DNA of 64,000 nucleotides from Amphiura filiformis (taxonomy: Eukaryota; Echinodermata; Ophiuroidea; Amphilepidida; Amphiuridae), in assembly GCF_039555335.1 (NCBI RefSeq), contig NC_092631.1, positions 12,709,701-12,773,700 on the forward strand, given 5' to 3'. A model generated the notes under the pieces. The model saw nothing but the letters and a program-made list of their open reading frames with translations. It made no database searches and was not told where the DNA came from. Position numbers and translations under genes: made by a program. Position 1 is the stretch's first letter; every line of letters starts with the position of its first letter. This document shows, piece after piece, positions 1 through 8,838 of the stretch.

Positions 1-741
1 ATTGAATAAATACACCACCAAGAAAGTTGACAGACCAAGACGGACGCACAATCAACAATACCAGAGCAACTCTAGTTTCATCACAACAAGCCAGTTCGCT
101 ACATCATTTTTCCCCCTTACAATTTCGTCTTGGAACCAATCGACTGTAGACATCAAACAACTGAACCCTTTATTAAAACAAGCTATTTCAGAAGTGGACC
201 AGACCTCAACGACGACGACCAGAAGTAAACATTAGCGTCCCACACTCTCGTCAGCCCTGTGTTACATTTCCACGAGGAGGTCTACGGGGAGAATTTCTAC
301 AAGGTACAAGGTACCTAACCATTTCACCTATTATCACGAAAATATGTGTGAAATACATGAGTCGCCTTGTACCTTTAAATTTAGAATTTTACATTAGTCC
401 AAATATTTTCATTTAGAACCACATGAAGACATAGCAGGGAACATTTTGAAAGTTGTATTGGTTCTTATAGCCCACTGGTACTTAAATATAAGAAGTCGAT
501 TGGAAAAATCATACTTGAATGTACTGTAAATATGCAATAAACTATCTTCTAACTGTTGATAAAGAACTTCAATTGTTGATAAAGAACTTCAATTTTGACC
601 AAATTGAAGTAACTTACTCATATTATTTGGCGAATTTAAATTTAAAATCTATGTAAATAGTGCCCTCAATTTGCATACAATATACAATTTATATAATAAA
701 AATTACCACAAAAAGCATAAAAGGATGAATAATTTGATATA
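1..741. other. No gene recognised
   Basis: AT-rich sequence with no recognisable protein match. A short open frame at 2-235 has no family resemblance and no splice context. Around 547-595 there is a small direct duplication of a roughly 20-bp word beginning TTGATAAAGAACTTC. Confidence 0.5.
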
Positions 742-872
742 ATATGGTTATGATCAGTAAAGGGAATTTGATATATCTGGGCATCCTTGATCATCTGTAT
801 ATAATCAGAAAAGTGGATTTGATGTATCTGGGCATCATTGATCATCTGGATATGATCAGTAAAGAGAATTTG
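742..872. repeat. 51-bp minisatellite, left block
   Basis: About two and a half units of the 51-bp repeat found again at 5.26-6.19 kb and 11.75-13.0 kb. Typical words are GATTTGATGTATCTGGGCAT and GATATGATCAGTAAAG. The array is interrupted at about 873 by a SINE and resumes after 5256, so this block and the 5.26-kb block were one array before the insertions. Confidence 0.85.
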
Positions 873-1026
873 ACCGGCGTGGTGGCCTAGTGGTTAGAGT
901 GTCCGCCTCACGTTCGGGAGGTCGTGGGTTCGAATCCCGGCCGGGCCATACCAAAGGCTTTAAAAATGGTACCTAGTGCCTTCTTGCCAGGCGTTCGGCA
1001 TTGAAAGAATGGAGTAGGGAAAGTTA
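873..1026 (+). mobile_element. tRNA-Val-like SINE, 5' half
   Basis: A tRNA-derived head carries an A box (TGGCCTAGTGG, 884-894) and a B box (GGTTCGAATCC, 927-937). The intervening arm can place CAC in the anticodon loop, which resembles tRNA-Val, but the acceptor and anticodon stems are imperfect, so this is a SINE promoter and not a working tRNA gene. A non-tRNA body follows and stops at 1026, where a TIR element begins. The rest of the SINE resumes at 5121. Confidence 0.75.
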
Positions 1027-1596
1027 CCCAGCAAACACAAAACGTTTTCGACATCATTCGCAAAAGGTTATCAGAAAACGTTTAAATGTCGGGTTATATA
1101 AAGGGCATATTGAGAGTATAAAACGTTTTAATAACCTTAAAAAACATTTTTTGATAATCCACTGCTCAGCAAACAAAAATGTCTTACAGAAAACGTTTAA
1201 TTGTCGGGTTATATAAAGGGTATAAAAACGTTTTAATAACATTCCAAAAACATTCTTTAAAACTTGATACAAAACATTCTAAACAGAATGTTATTTTGGG
1301 GTTGAAAAAATATTTTGCGAAAAATGTTTGCCCAAAATATTTTCAATAACGTTTTAAAAACGTTTTCATGACCTTTGTATAACCCGACATTTAAATGTTA
1401 TTAAAAGGTTTTGAAAAAAACATTTTAAGAATATTTCTGTGTTTGCTGGGTTCAAACATTTTAACATAATGTTATTTAAGTATTGACACAATATTTGGGG
1501 AAAATGTTTGTAAAAATAGTTTACAATAACATTTTTTGAAAACATTTAAAAATATTGTTGTAGTGTGTTTTCATACAAAACGTTTTAAAACGTTAT

Positions 1597-2158
1597 TTGA
1601 ATTGTTCTAAAACAAATCCAGTAAAATAGGTGATGTTGACATACCTCTCAATGACGTTTCGTGCTGTGTCACAGCACTTTCTCAAATTGAATGACCAGCT
1701 TTGACCTTAGACGTCTGTTGCTTCCTGTTGGTAGCTGACGTAGGTGGCGCTGTTAGTAGCTGATCATAGATGTGCGGAAGGAAGTAGTTTCCACAATCCC
1801 TGTTGAGAGTGTTAGCCTGCCCCTCTTTCGTATCCAAATTGATTCCTTTATATGCCTTCTTTTCTGTTGGTTTCAATGTCTTTTATCTTGGCTTCGTCCC
1901 AACCGATCACGTGATTGTCTTCAGCGACATGGTCCGTGAGAGCGGATTTTCTAGGGGCGCTTTCAACCGATGTTTTCCTTTGTGCCCTGGTGTAGGGTTT
2001 TTCCGAAGCTGCGTCTGATTCAGATTTGTGCTCTTTCATTCTCGTACCAAAGAGTCTTGAAGTTTCACCGATGTAAGATTTTGGGCAACCTAAGCAAGGG
2101 ATTTCATAAACACAATCAGCTGTCGTTTTGACGTCCCGCTTATCTTTAGGGTCTTTTG
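1597..2158 (-). mobile_element. Inverted 3' fragment of the same Penelope-like element
   Basis: Reverse complement of roughly 4397-4955: the end of the GIY-YIG region, the 3' untranslated part and the pLTR. Relative to the main copy it lacks one A in the run near 1845 (AAAA against AAAAA), which creates a stop, so it is non-coding. The junction with the forward part lies in shared sequence around GACGTCTAAGG, which suggests microhomology or template switching. Confidence 0.85.
1638..1693 (-). ncRNA. Degenerate hammerhead-like motif, inverted copy
   Basis: Reverse complement of the motif at 2180-2235: stem II hairpin at 1661-1677, with GAAAC plus GTC at 1653-1660 on the minus strand. The core is altered as in the other two copies, so activity is doubtful. 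Confidence 0.45.
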
Positions 2159-2179
2159 ACGTCTAAGGTCAAAGCTGGT

Positions 2180-2235
2180 CATTCAATTTGAGAAAGTGCT
2201 GTGACACAGCACGAAACGTCATTGAGAGGTATGTC
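2180..2235 (+). ncRNA. Degenerate hammerhead-like motif in 5' pLTR
   Basis: A perfect hairpin (gtgctgtg-a-cacagcac, 2196-2212) is followed directly by GAAAC and GTC (2213-2220). This matches stem II, the GAAA box and the cleavage triplet of minimal type I hammerheads known from Penelope-like elements. The other conserved box reads TTGAGAA instead of CTGATGA and lacks the catalytic G8 equivalent, so this looks like a decayed ribozyme. Confidence 0.5.
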
Positions 2236-2382
2236 AACATCACCTATTTTACTGGATTTGTTTTAGAACAATTCAAATAATTTTCAATGGACAATCCTGA
2301 TGAATCTATTTGCGGATTTGAGACAAAATTACGGACAATCAGCGGTATTGGAAGTAAGGAAGTATGAATCAATGAGAGGAAA

Positions 2383-4797
2383 TTGGCCCGGCATCGAAAC
2401 CACCGTGTTTTTACACTACGTTGCCGCGATTTAGACATTACGCCGCCCAGTCTTCGCTTAAAATGTCCTATAAATACGAGCAAGGCTCGCGAGATTGTTA
2501 ATAAAGCTCAAAAAGAACTGGTTCGGGAGCGATTACGGGTGATTAACAACAAAATCGACGGTTTAGAGAAGGATTCGAGTCAATGTGATCTAGAAATACA
2601 GTCCCGTTTCCCTGACGATGTGAGACGCCAAATAGACGATCATATCGCGAATTCTCGCGAGAGCGAATTCACAAAAACAAAATGTCGGCAAACCCGGAAA
2701 TTGGAATGGTTGCAAAAAAAAGGACAAAAACAAGCCAAGAAAACCCTGTCAAGTAAACATGTGAGTACTAGCAATAGTAGTGAAATTGACCTAAGTGGTA
2801 CGCAGCTAAAGAAATGGGTCATTAATAAATCTAAGCGTGATTTAACCGCCCCTGAAACCTCACTGCTCGCGAAGGGGCTGAATTATGCAGTCGCGCCGGA
2901 AAACAACAGCGAAATACTGCATGATTATATTGTCGCCACTGAGGAAGCTTGCGCTGGTTTGAACGTGAGTGATGCTTCCCAGTTACGTGCAGAAATGGTT
3001 GGCGTGCTTAAATCATCTAATAACACAAAATCCAATCTGTCCAAAGAAGAAAAACGGGCTTTGGTAGATCTCAAGAAAGATGACAATATCATGATTTTAC
3101 CAGCGGATAAAGGCAAATCTACAGTGGTCTTAAACAAAGTTGATTATGAAGAGAAAGTAAACAACATGTTGAGCGATGAAAAAACATATCAAAAACTGAA
3201 ATCTGACCCAACATCAAAATATAAGGATAAGCTTCTTGTTATGTTAAAGAAATGGAAAAAGGAGGAAAAGATCACGGTTAGCGAGTACTGGAAACTGTAC
3301 CCCACTGCAGAGAACACGCCGCGTATGTATTGTACACCTAAAATACATAAACCTGGTACCCCGTTACGACCTATTGTCGATTATTGTGGTTCCATCATGT
3401 ACGAGACCTCAAAAGAACTGGCTCGTATTTTAGGTCCTTTGGTAGGTCAGACCCAACACCACGTAGTCAATTCTAAAGACCTAGCGGAGGGTCTAGCGGA
3501 GATTCTAGTTGACGAAGGAGAAGAGTTTATGTCTCACGATGTAGTATCACTCTTCACTAACACCCCGGTCAGCGATTCTTTAAAGATCATTAGGAAGCGA
3601 CTGGAAGATGACAACACGCTTAATGAAAGGACTAAGCTTTCCATAGACGACATCATGGAAGTTCTTGAGTTTGCACTAACCACCACCTACTTTTCCATCC
3701 GGGGCCAAATATATCAACAACGGTTTGGCACAGCTATGGGTTCGCCGGTCAGCCCGATTGTAGCGAACTTGTACATGGAGTGGCTTGAACAAGAAGCGCT
3801 CGTCACAGCCCCCCTTGACATAAAACCTAGGCTATGGAAACGTTACGTGGATGACGTGCTGGAAATTGTCAACAAAGGATCCGCAGAACCTCTCACAGAG
3901 CATCTAAATCAAATAGACAAAACCGGCAATATTAAGTTCACCTTTGAAACGGAAGAAAACAAGCAAATTCCTTTCTTGGATACACTAATAGTCAAGAAAC
4001 CCAACGGTTCAATCAAGCTCTTAGTTTACAGAAAAGCGACACATACAGATCAATATCTGCATTTCCAATCGCACCACCCCCTACAACATAAACTCAGTGT
4101 AATCCGGACTCTTATGGACAGAAAAGATAAAGTTGTCACCGAGGAGAAAGATAGAGAGTTGGAGGAAACGAGAATAAAGGAAGCGCTTTCTCGCTGTGGA
4201 TACCCGGAGTGGGCATTTAAATCTGTTCAAAAACCGAGCAAGCCAGTAGTTAAAGATCAGTCGCAAACAAAAAGCCGCGGCTTTGTGTGCCTCCCGTACA
4301 AACAGGGTCTTTCGGAAAAGACAAAGAGAATCTTTAAGAAGCACGGTTACCAAGCAAATTTCAAGCCACACAAAACACTCAGAAACCATCTTGTTCACCC
4401 TAAAGATAAGCGGGACGTCAAAACGACAGCTGATTGTGTTTATGAAATCCCTTGCTTAGGTTGCCCAAAATCTTACATCGGTGAAACTTCAAGACTCTTT
4501 GGTACGAGAATGAAAGAGCACAAATCTGAATCAGACGCAGCTTCGGAAAAACCCTACACCAGGGCACAAAGGAAAACATCGGTTGAAAGCGCCCCTAGAA
4601 AATCCGCTCTCACGGACCATGTCGCTGAAGACAATCACGTGATCGGTTGGGACGAAGCCAAGATAAAAGACATTGAAACCAACAGAAAAAGAAGGCATAT
4701 AAAGGAATCAATTTGGATACGGAGGAGGGGCAGGCTAACACTCTCAACAGGGATTGTGGAAACTACTTCCTTCCGCACATCTATGATCAGCTACTAA
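2383..4797 (+). CDS. Penelope-like reverse transcriptase with C-terminal GIY-YIG endonuclease
   Basis: The open frame has about 804 codons. A basic N-terminal region precedes a conserved PKIHKPGTPLRPIVD segment (about residues 318-333), then RT motif A (FMSHDVVSLFTNTPVSD), motif B (GTAMGSPVSPIVANLYMEW, about 449), the catalytic YVDD (about 488) and the QIPFLDT segment. The C-terminal part has a GIY-YIG nuclease core: VYEIPCLGCPKSYIGET (YIG at about 698) and RMKEHKSE. These are diagnostic of Penelope-like elements, which reverse transcribe at a nicked target. Two oddities stand out. The open frame begins at a TTG, with an in-frame TGA at 2365 and no in-frame ATG until about codon 205. The frame also appears shifted near 4725-4740: the usual LNRDCGNYFLPHIYD ending is present in another frame and is lost from this one. 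Either the start uses splicing or a non-AUG codon, or the copy is slightly degraded. Confidence 0.9.
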   Translation: MARHRNHRVFTLRCRDLDITPPSLRLKCPINTSKAREIVNKAQKELVRERLRVINNKIDGLEKDSSQCDLEIQSRFPDDVRRQIDDHIANSRESEFTKTKCRQTRKLEWLQKKGQKQAKKTLSSKHVSTSNSSEIDLSGTQLKKWVINKSKRDLTAPETSLLAKGLNYAVAPENNSEILHDYIVATEEACAGLNVSDASQLRAEMVGVLKSSNNTKSNLSKEEKRALVDLKKDDNIMILPADKGKSTVVLNKVDYEEKVNNMLSDEKTYQKLKSDPTSKYKDKLLVMLKKWKKEEKITVSEYWKLYPTAENTPRMYCTPKIHKPGTPLRPIVDYCGSIMYETSKELARILGPLVGQTQHHVVNSKDLAEGLAEILVDEGEEFMSHDVVSLFTNTPVSDSLKIIRKRLEDDNTLNERTKLSIDDIMEVLEFALTTTYFSIRGQIYQQRFGTAMGSPVSPIVANLYMEWLEQEALVTAPLDIKPRLWKRYVDDVLEIVNKGSAEPLTEHLNQIDKTGNIKFTFETEENKQIPFLDTLIVKKPNGSIKLLVYRKATHTDQYLHFQSHHPLQHKLSVIRTLMDRKDKVVTEEKDRELEETRIKEALSRCGYPEWAFKSVQKPSKPVVKDQSQTKSRGFVCLPYKQGLSEKTKRIFKKHGYQANFKPHKTLRNHLVHPKDKRDVKTTADCVYEIPCLGCPKSYIGETSRLFGTRMKEHKSESDAASEKPYTRAQRKTSVESAPRKSALTDHVAEDNHVIGWDEAKIKDIETNRKRRHIKESIWIRRRGRLTLSTGIVETTSFRTSMISY

Positions 4798-4856
4798 CAG
4801 CGCCACCTACGTCAGCTACCAACAGGAAGCAACAGACGTCTAAGGTCAAAGCTGGT

Positions 4857-4912
4857 CATTCAATTTGAGAAAGTGCTGTGACACAGCACGAAACGTCATT
4901 GAGAGGTATGTC
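4857..4912 (+). ncRNA. Degenerate hammerhead-like motif in 3' pLTR
   Basis: Same sequence as the 5' pLTR copy: stem II at 4873-4889, GAAAC at 4890-4894, GTC at 4895-4897, and TTGAGAA where an active hammerhead has CTGATGA. Confidence 0.5.
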
Positions 4913-5120
4913 AACATCACCTATTTTACTGGATTTGTTTTAGAACAATTCAAATAATTTTCAATGGACAATCCTGATGAATCTATTTGCGGGTTTTAAA
5001 ACGTTATCATGACCTTTATATAACCAGACATTTTAATGTTATTAAAACGTTGTTCCCTAAACCAAAAGCCAAAATATAACTTATTTAAAACGTTTGTAAA
5101 ACGTTTTTGTGTTTGCTGGG

Positions 5121-5256
5121 TAAACACATGGCTACCAGTGGACTAACTCCCTGCTGTATCTTTTCTGCTTGCAGACATGTGGCCTAGGGTTTATGAAACG
5201 GAGATAGGCGCCGCCCAATGGGCCGAAAGGCTTGGGAAGGATTTAACTTTAAACTT
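5121..5256 (+). mobile_element. SINE, 3' half (split by nested insertion)
   Basis: Continuation of the SINE that starts at about 873. It includes GGCCGAAAGGCTTGGGAAGG and ends in a short T/A-rich tail before the minisatellite resumes. TA lies on both sides of the inserted element (1025-1026 and 5121-5122), consistent with a TA target duplication. Confidence 0.65.
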
Positions 5257-6194
5257 TTTACAGGGAATTTTGTGTATCTGGGTATCCTTGATCATCTGGA
5301 TGTGATCAGTAAAGTGGATTTGATATATCTGGGCATCATTGACCATCTGGATATAATCAGAAAATGGATTTGATGTATCTGGGCATCCTTGATTATCTAG
5401 ATGTGACTAGAAAAGAGGATTTAATGTATATGGGCATCCTTGATCATATGGACATGATCAGAAAAGGGAATTTGTATCTGGGCATCATTGAGCATCTGCA
5501 TATCATTAAAGGGGATTAGGATGTATCTAGGCATCCTTGATCATATGGATATAATCAGAAAAGAGGACTTGTATCTGGGCATCCTTGGTCTTCTGGATAT
5601 GATCAGCAAAGTGGGTTTGATATATCTGCGCATCCTTAATAATCTGGACATGATCAGCAAAGCGAATTTTATGTATCTGGGCATCCTTGATCATCTTGAT
5701 ATGATCAGAAAAGTGGATTTGATGTATCTTGATCATCTTGATATGATCAGAAAAGTGGATTTGATGTATCCGGGGCTAAGCATCTTAATCACCAGTATAT
5801 TATAAGAAAGAAGATGTATCTAGGCATCCTTGATCATCTAGATATTATCAGAAACCGGAATTTGATCTGTATATGATCAGTGAAGTTGATTTGATGTATC
5901 TGGGCATCCTTGACCATCTGGATATGATCAGTAAAGGGGACTTGATGTATCTGGTCATCCTTGATTATCTGGATATGATCAGTAAAGGGGATTTGATGTA
6001 TTTGGGCATCTCTGACAATCTGGATATGATCAGTGAAGTTGATTCGATGTATCTGGGCATCCTTGATCATCTGGATATGATCAGTAAAGGGGATTTGGTG
6101 TATCTGGGCATCCTTGATCATCTGGATATGATCAGTAAAGTGGATTTGATGCATCTGGGCATCCTTGATCATCTGGATATGATCAGTAAAGGGG
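5257..6194. repeat. 51-bp minisatellite, main left array
   Basis: Roughly eighteen diverged units. Each carries TGATCAT-CTGGAT-ATGATCA, a 7-bp inverted repeat with a 6-nt loop. Because the period is 51 (17 codons), stretches stay open on both strands, with peptides like MISKGDLMYLGILDHLD forward and MIKDAQIHQIPFTDHIQ in reverse. These are judged repeat artefacts and not genes. The array ends where a TIR element inserts at 6195. Confidence 0.9.
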
Positions 6195-6773
6195 ATCTAC
6201 CAAAAAACGTTTCAAAACGTAAAAAGGGGCCAAAGTTTAAAAATCTTTCCTGTGTGGCTTTTTCACCCTTTTTAAACTTGGTCCCATTCAGTATAGTAGT
6301 AATTTCTACTATTAGGTTTAAGACTGTTCAAAAGCATAGGCTATGTATTATCAAAATCATTTGAAGGTTTATGTTTCATTATATTGCGTGTTCATAGAGA
6401 GTAGTAGAGTATTATATATACTTAGCAAATTGACTGTCTGTCAACTTTCATATAGGCCCTACATCTGTACATGAGGCGCAGAATCGCACAATACGATGAA
6501 GAATTTAACAAAGTGAGTATTTGCTACTTTTGCTTAAATCAAAATACATTATAACGTCTTTACGGAAAAATCACGCACGAACATTAATTCATTTACTCTA
6601 CAAAATGAACAATGACAACTAAGAAAACAAACAAGTAGCCTAAAGATGACTTCATATGGGTCTTTAGAAACTTTCATAAATGGGACCAAGTTTAAAAAAG
6701 GGTGAAAAGCCACACAGGAAAGATTTGTTAAACTTTGGCCCCTTTTTACGTTTTGAAACGTTTTTTGGTAGAT
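6195..6773. mobile_element. Long-TIR foldback element inside the minisatellite edge
   Basis: Arms of about 93 bp (6195-6287 and 6681-6773) are near-perfect reverse complements, beginning ATCTACCAAAAAACG and ending with its complement. The roughly 390-bp centre is AT-rich with no protein. A non-autonomous DNA element is the best reading. The target duplication could not be fixed. Confidence 0.75.
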
Positions 6774-6835
6774 ATTAATTCTTTTTTTGAGGTAAAAAAA
6801 TATTGCGCAGTAAGTGGGTTCTTTGTAGCCATGCA

Positions 6836-7000
6836 GGGCAAACTAGTTGGATATCCATATTTCGGGATGAGTGGTTTTTGAAGCTTCGAGGGCAAACTAG
6901 TTGGATATCCATATTTCGCGGTTTGTGGTTCTTTTTAGCGCAGCGGGCAAACTAGTTCGATATCCTCATTTCGCGGTTAGTGGTTTTGACGACCCGTAAC
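6836..7000. repeat. Three imperfect tandem units
   Basis: GGGCAAACTAGTTGGATATC and the following sequence recurs at 6836, 6890 and 6955 (spacings 54 and 65), each copy followed by a TTTCG...GTGGTT segment. No coding potential. Confidence 0.7.
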
Positions 7001-7060
7001 CACCCCATCAGCTGCATGGGGTAAGAATTATTAAAAAAATTAATAGCTGAACCCAATAGT

Positions 7061-7282
7061 TCAGCGAGGGACTGGAAACGACATATTGATGATTATATAG
7101 AGAGTGTATTCAATAAACCCAAGCAGAACGAGAGCTGCTAAGTAACCGTTATCCATAACCATAAACACATGCATGATCAGACAACGAGTGTTCAATTTCC
7201 TCATAGCTTCCCACGTTGTACACACGTCAGTCGAATTTGGCGGTGTTGGTTTGTTAGCCCTCCAAGCTATAACATCGTTCAC
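7061..7282 (-). other. Unassigned open frame, possible exon
   Basis: A 73-codon frame with one hydrophobic segment (GYLAALVLLGFIEYTLYIII, about residues 46-65) and a less biased composition than neighbouring frames. No family was recognised and no convincing acceptor/donor pair was found. It may be a chance frame. Confidence 0.15.
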
Positions 7283-7638
7283 TTTTGTTGAACTTTGTAT
7301 GTGGGCCTCACTGTAATAACATAAAGATCAGTCTGATCAGTGTGATATCATTTCAAGAGGTCACTTCACATGATTAAGCTAAACAGCCTAATTCGGCCCT
7401 GATTTGGTAAAATGATCTAACTTGAAATTAAAATCGCTGTTTCGAGAAAAAGAGCTTTAAAGTTTGAACACTTGACGTTTTTCTTTTTGAATAAAATAAA
7501 TTATTAAACAGATCTAATGTCTTAGAAAATATATAAATCTCATTATTTGGTGCAGAAATTTTTTTTAAGAGTCCCACGTAACATCGCATGGTAAAAAGTG
7601 AAAAGTAATTGAACAAAATGGTGTTGTTCAACGATGTT

Positions 7639-8838
7639 TTAAGGGCGTACTACACCCATATATTGGTTTGATTGGTCTAAATAAATATTTTTTCATTTAT
7701 AGCTAGGCGATATATGCACGGATCATGTGAAATAAAAAAAATATGAAAAAAAGAAGAAAAAAGTGCTTTTAAACAATTGTAGTAAGTCATTTTAGCCCTA
7801 TATATATTTTGTTTACTGTATCCTAGTTACTCAGATGCGTGTTTCATAACAAACCATGATTTATTCTATTCAGCATGTTCAAGTAGGGTACATGAATAGA
7901 ATACATTAAATCCTTTGTTATACTCTCTATAGAAAATCTAGTGGTGCATGCAAAATATATAAACACTTACACAATGGATGTATAGTCATTAGTCAATAAT
8001 ATTATAATGTGTTGTTAGGAGAAGAAAAGGCTATTAGGTCACCGTATGTCAGGTTATAGGTCAATTGGTTCAGGTCAAATTTAAGCATCAATTTTGAATA
8101 CACATGTGAGAGTTTGTGATATCATAATGAGGAATAATTTTGATATTCTGTCTTTAACTGGATATATATCGAGAAGTGCAAGGTGGATATACTAATATAC
8201 CTTGGGATGTAAATGGTGAGTATAATTTAGAATGCCTAGTTGAGATGGATTTCACAAATAAATATAAAATAGTTACCAAAATCACAAACGTTAAGCTTAC
8301 GGAAAACTACCCAATATGGTGGTATAGGTGACAAGAAATACAATTTTTTTCAACATTGCTGTAGTATGGTTGTGGTAACCTGTTACCTGTGGCTTAATTA
8401 AGTTTCAGTGAAATAATGTCGCAAGTTAAAAATACAAAATATAGCTCAACATTGAAAATAGAAGCATTTTAACCAGTTCCTTTTTGATAGTTGTGGAGCA
8501 CCAAGTTCATGAAGTCATAAAAGAAATCAGGAACCACTTATTCCCATTTTACATATCAACTTTATTTCCCTAACGTGTTAGCAACACATATCCAAAATTT
8601 TAACGAAATCCGTTGATAGTAAGCTTTCCAAAATGAAGTGAATTTAAATCATCAGTGATGTACCACCTTTTGGCTTCTACTTTTAAAAGCATGTAAGCTA
8701 CGTTGATACCGATGCTACCAATAAAACGAGAAGATTTGCCCCTTCATTTTGCATACCACTTTGTCCATTTTTTTTTTGTAATTTCTTCACAAAATGCAAA
8801 AAAATGCAAAAAAAATCAATGGGTGTAGTACCCCTTAA
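7639..8838. mobile_element. TTAA-flanked TIR element, copy A (piggyBac-like MITE)
   Basis: TTAA at 7639-7642 is followed by GGGCGTACTACACCCA. The right end is TGGGTGTAGTACCCC then TTAA (8835-8838). TTAA target sites with GGG/CCC termini are typical of piggyBac-type elements. The 1.2-kb interior has no ORF. A second copy lies at 24650-25763 with high identity. Confidence 0.75.

Larger units (their letters stand above)
1597..4993 (+). mobile_element. Penelope-like retroelement with pLTRs and an inverted 5' fragment
   Basis: The insertion is flanked by the 14-bp direct repeat ttttaaaacgttat (1583-1596 and 4994-5007). The uninterrupted sister element at 30290-30988 has this site once, which defines the empty site. 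From left to right there is an inverted copy of the element's own 3' end (1597-2158), a forward copy of the 3' terminal region (2158-2345, a pseudo-LTR), the RT/endonuclease ORF, and the 3' pseudo-LTR (4836-4993). This pLTR plus inverted-fragment layout is a known hallmark of Penelope-like elements. Near identity of the copies suggests a fairly young insertion. Confidence 0.9.
1027..5120. mobile_element. TIR element (CCCAGCAAACAC family), split by a Penelope-like insertion
   Basis: Terminal inverted repeats start CCCAGCAAACACAAAACG at 1027 and end with the complement at 5120. The body is rich in AAAACGTTTT words. The same element is uninterrupted at 30290-30988 (about 0.7 kb) and has fragments at 13320-13583 and 32490-32554. 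It encodes no protein, so it is a non-autonomous DNA element. Here it lies inside a SINE and is itself interrupted at 1597-4993. Confidence 0.8.

Noticed and set aside
873-950. tRNA-Val gene
   Set aside because: Boxes A and B are good but the acceptor and anticodon stems are imperfect, and a SINE body follows. Called a SINE head.
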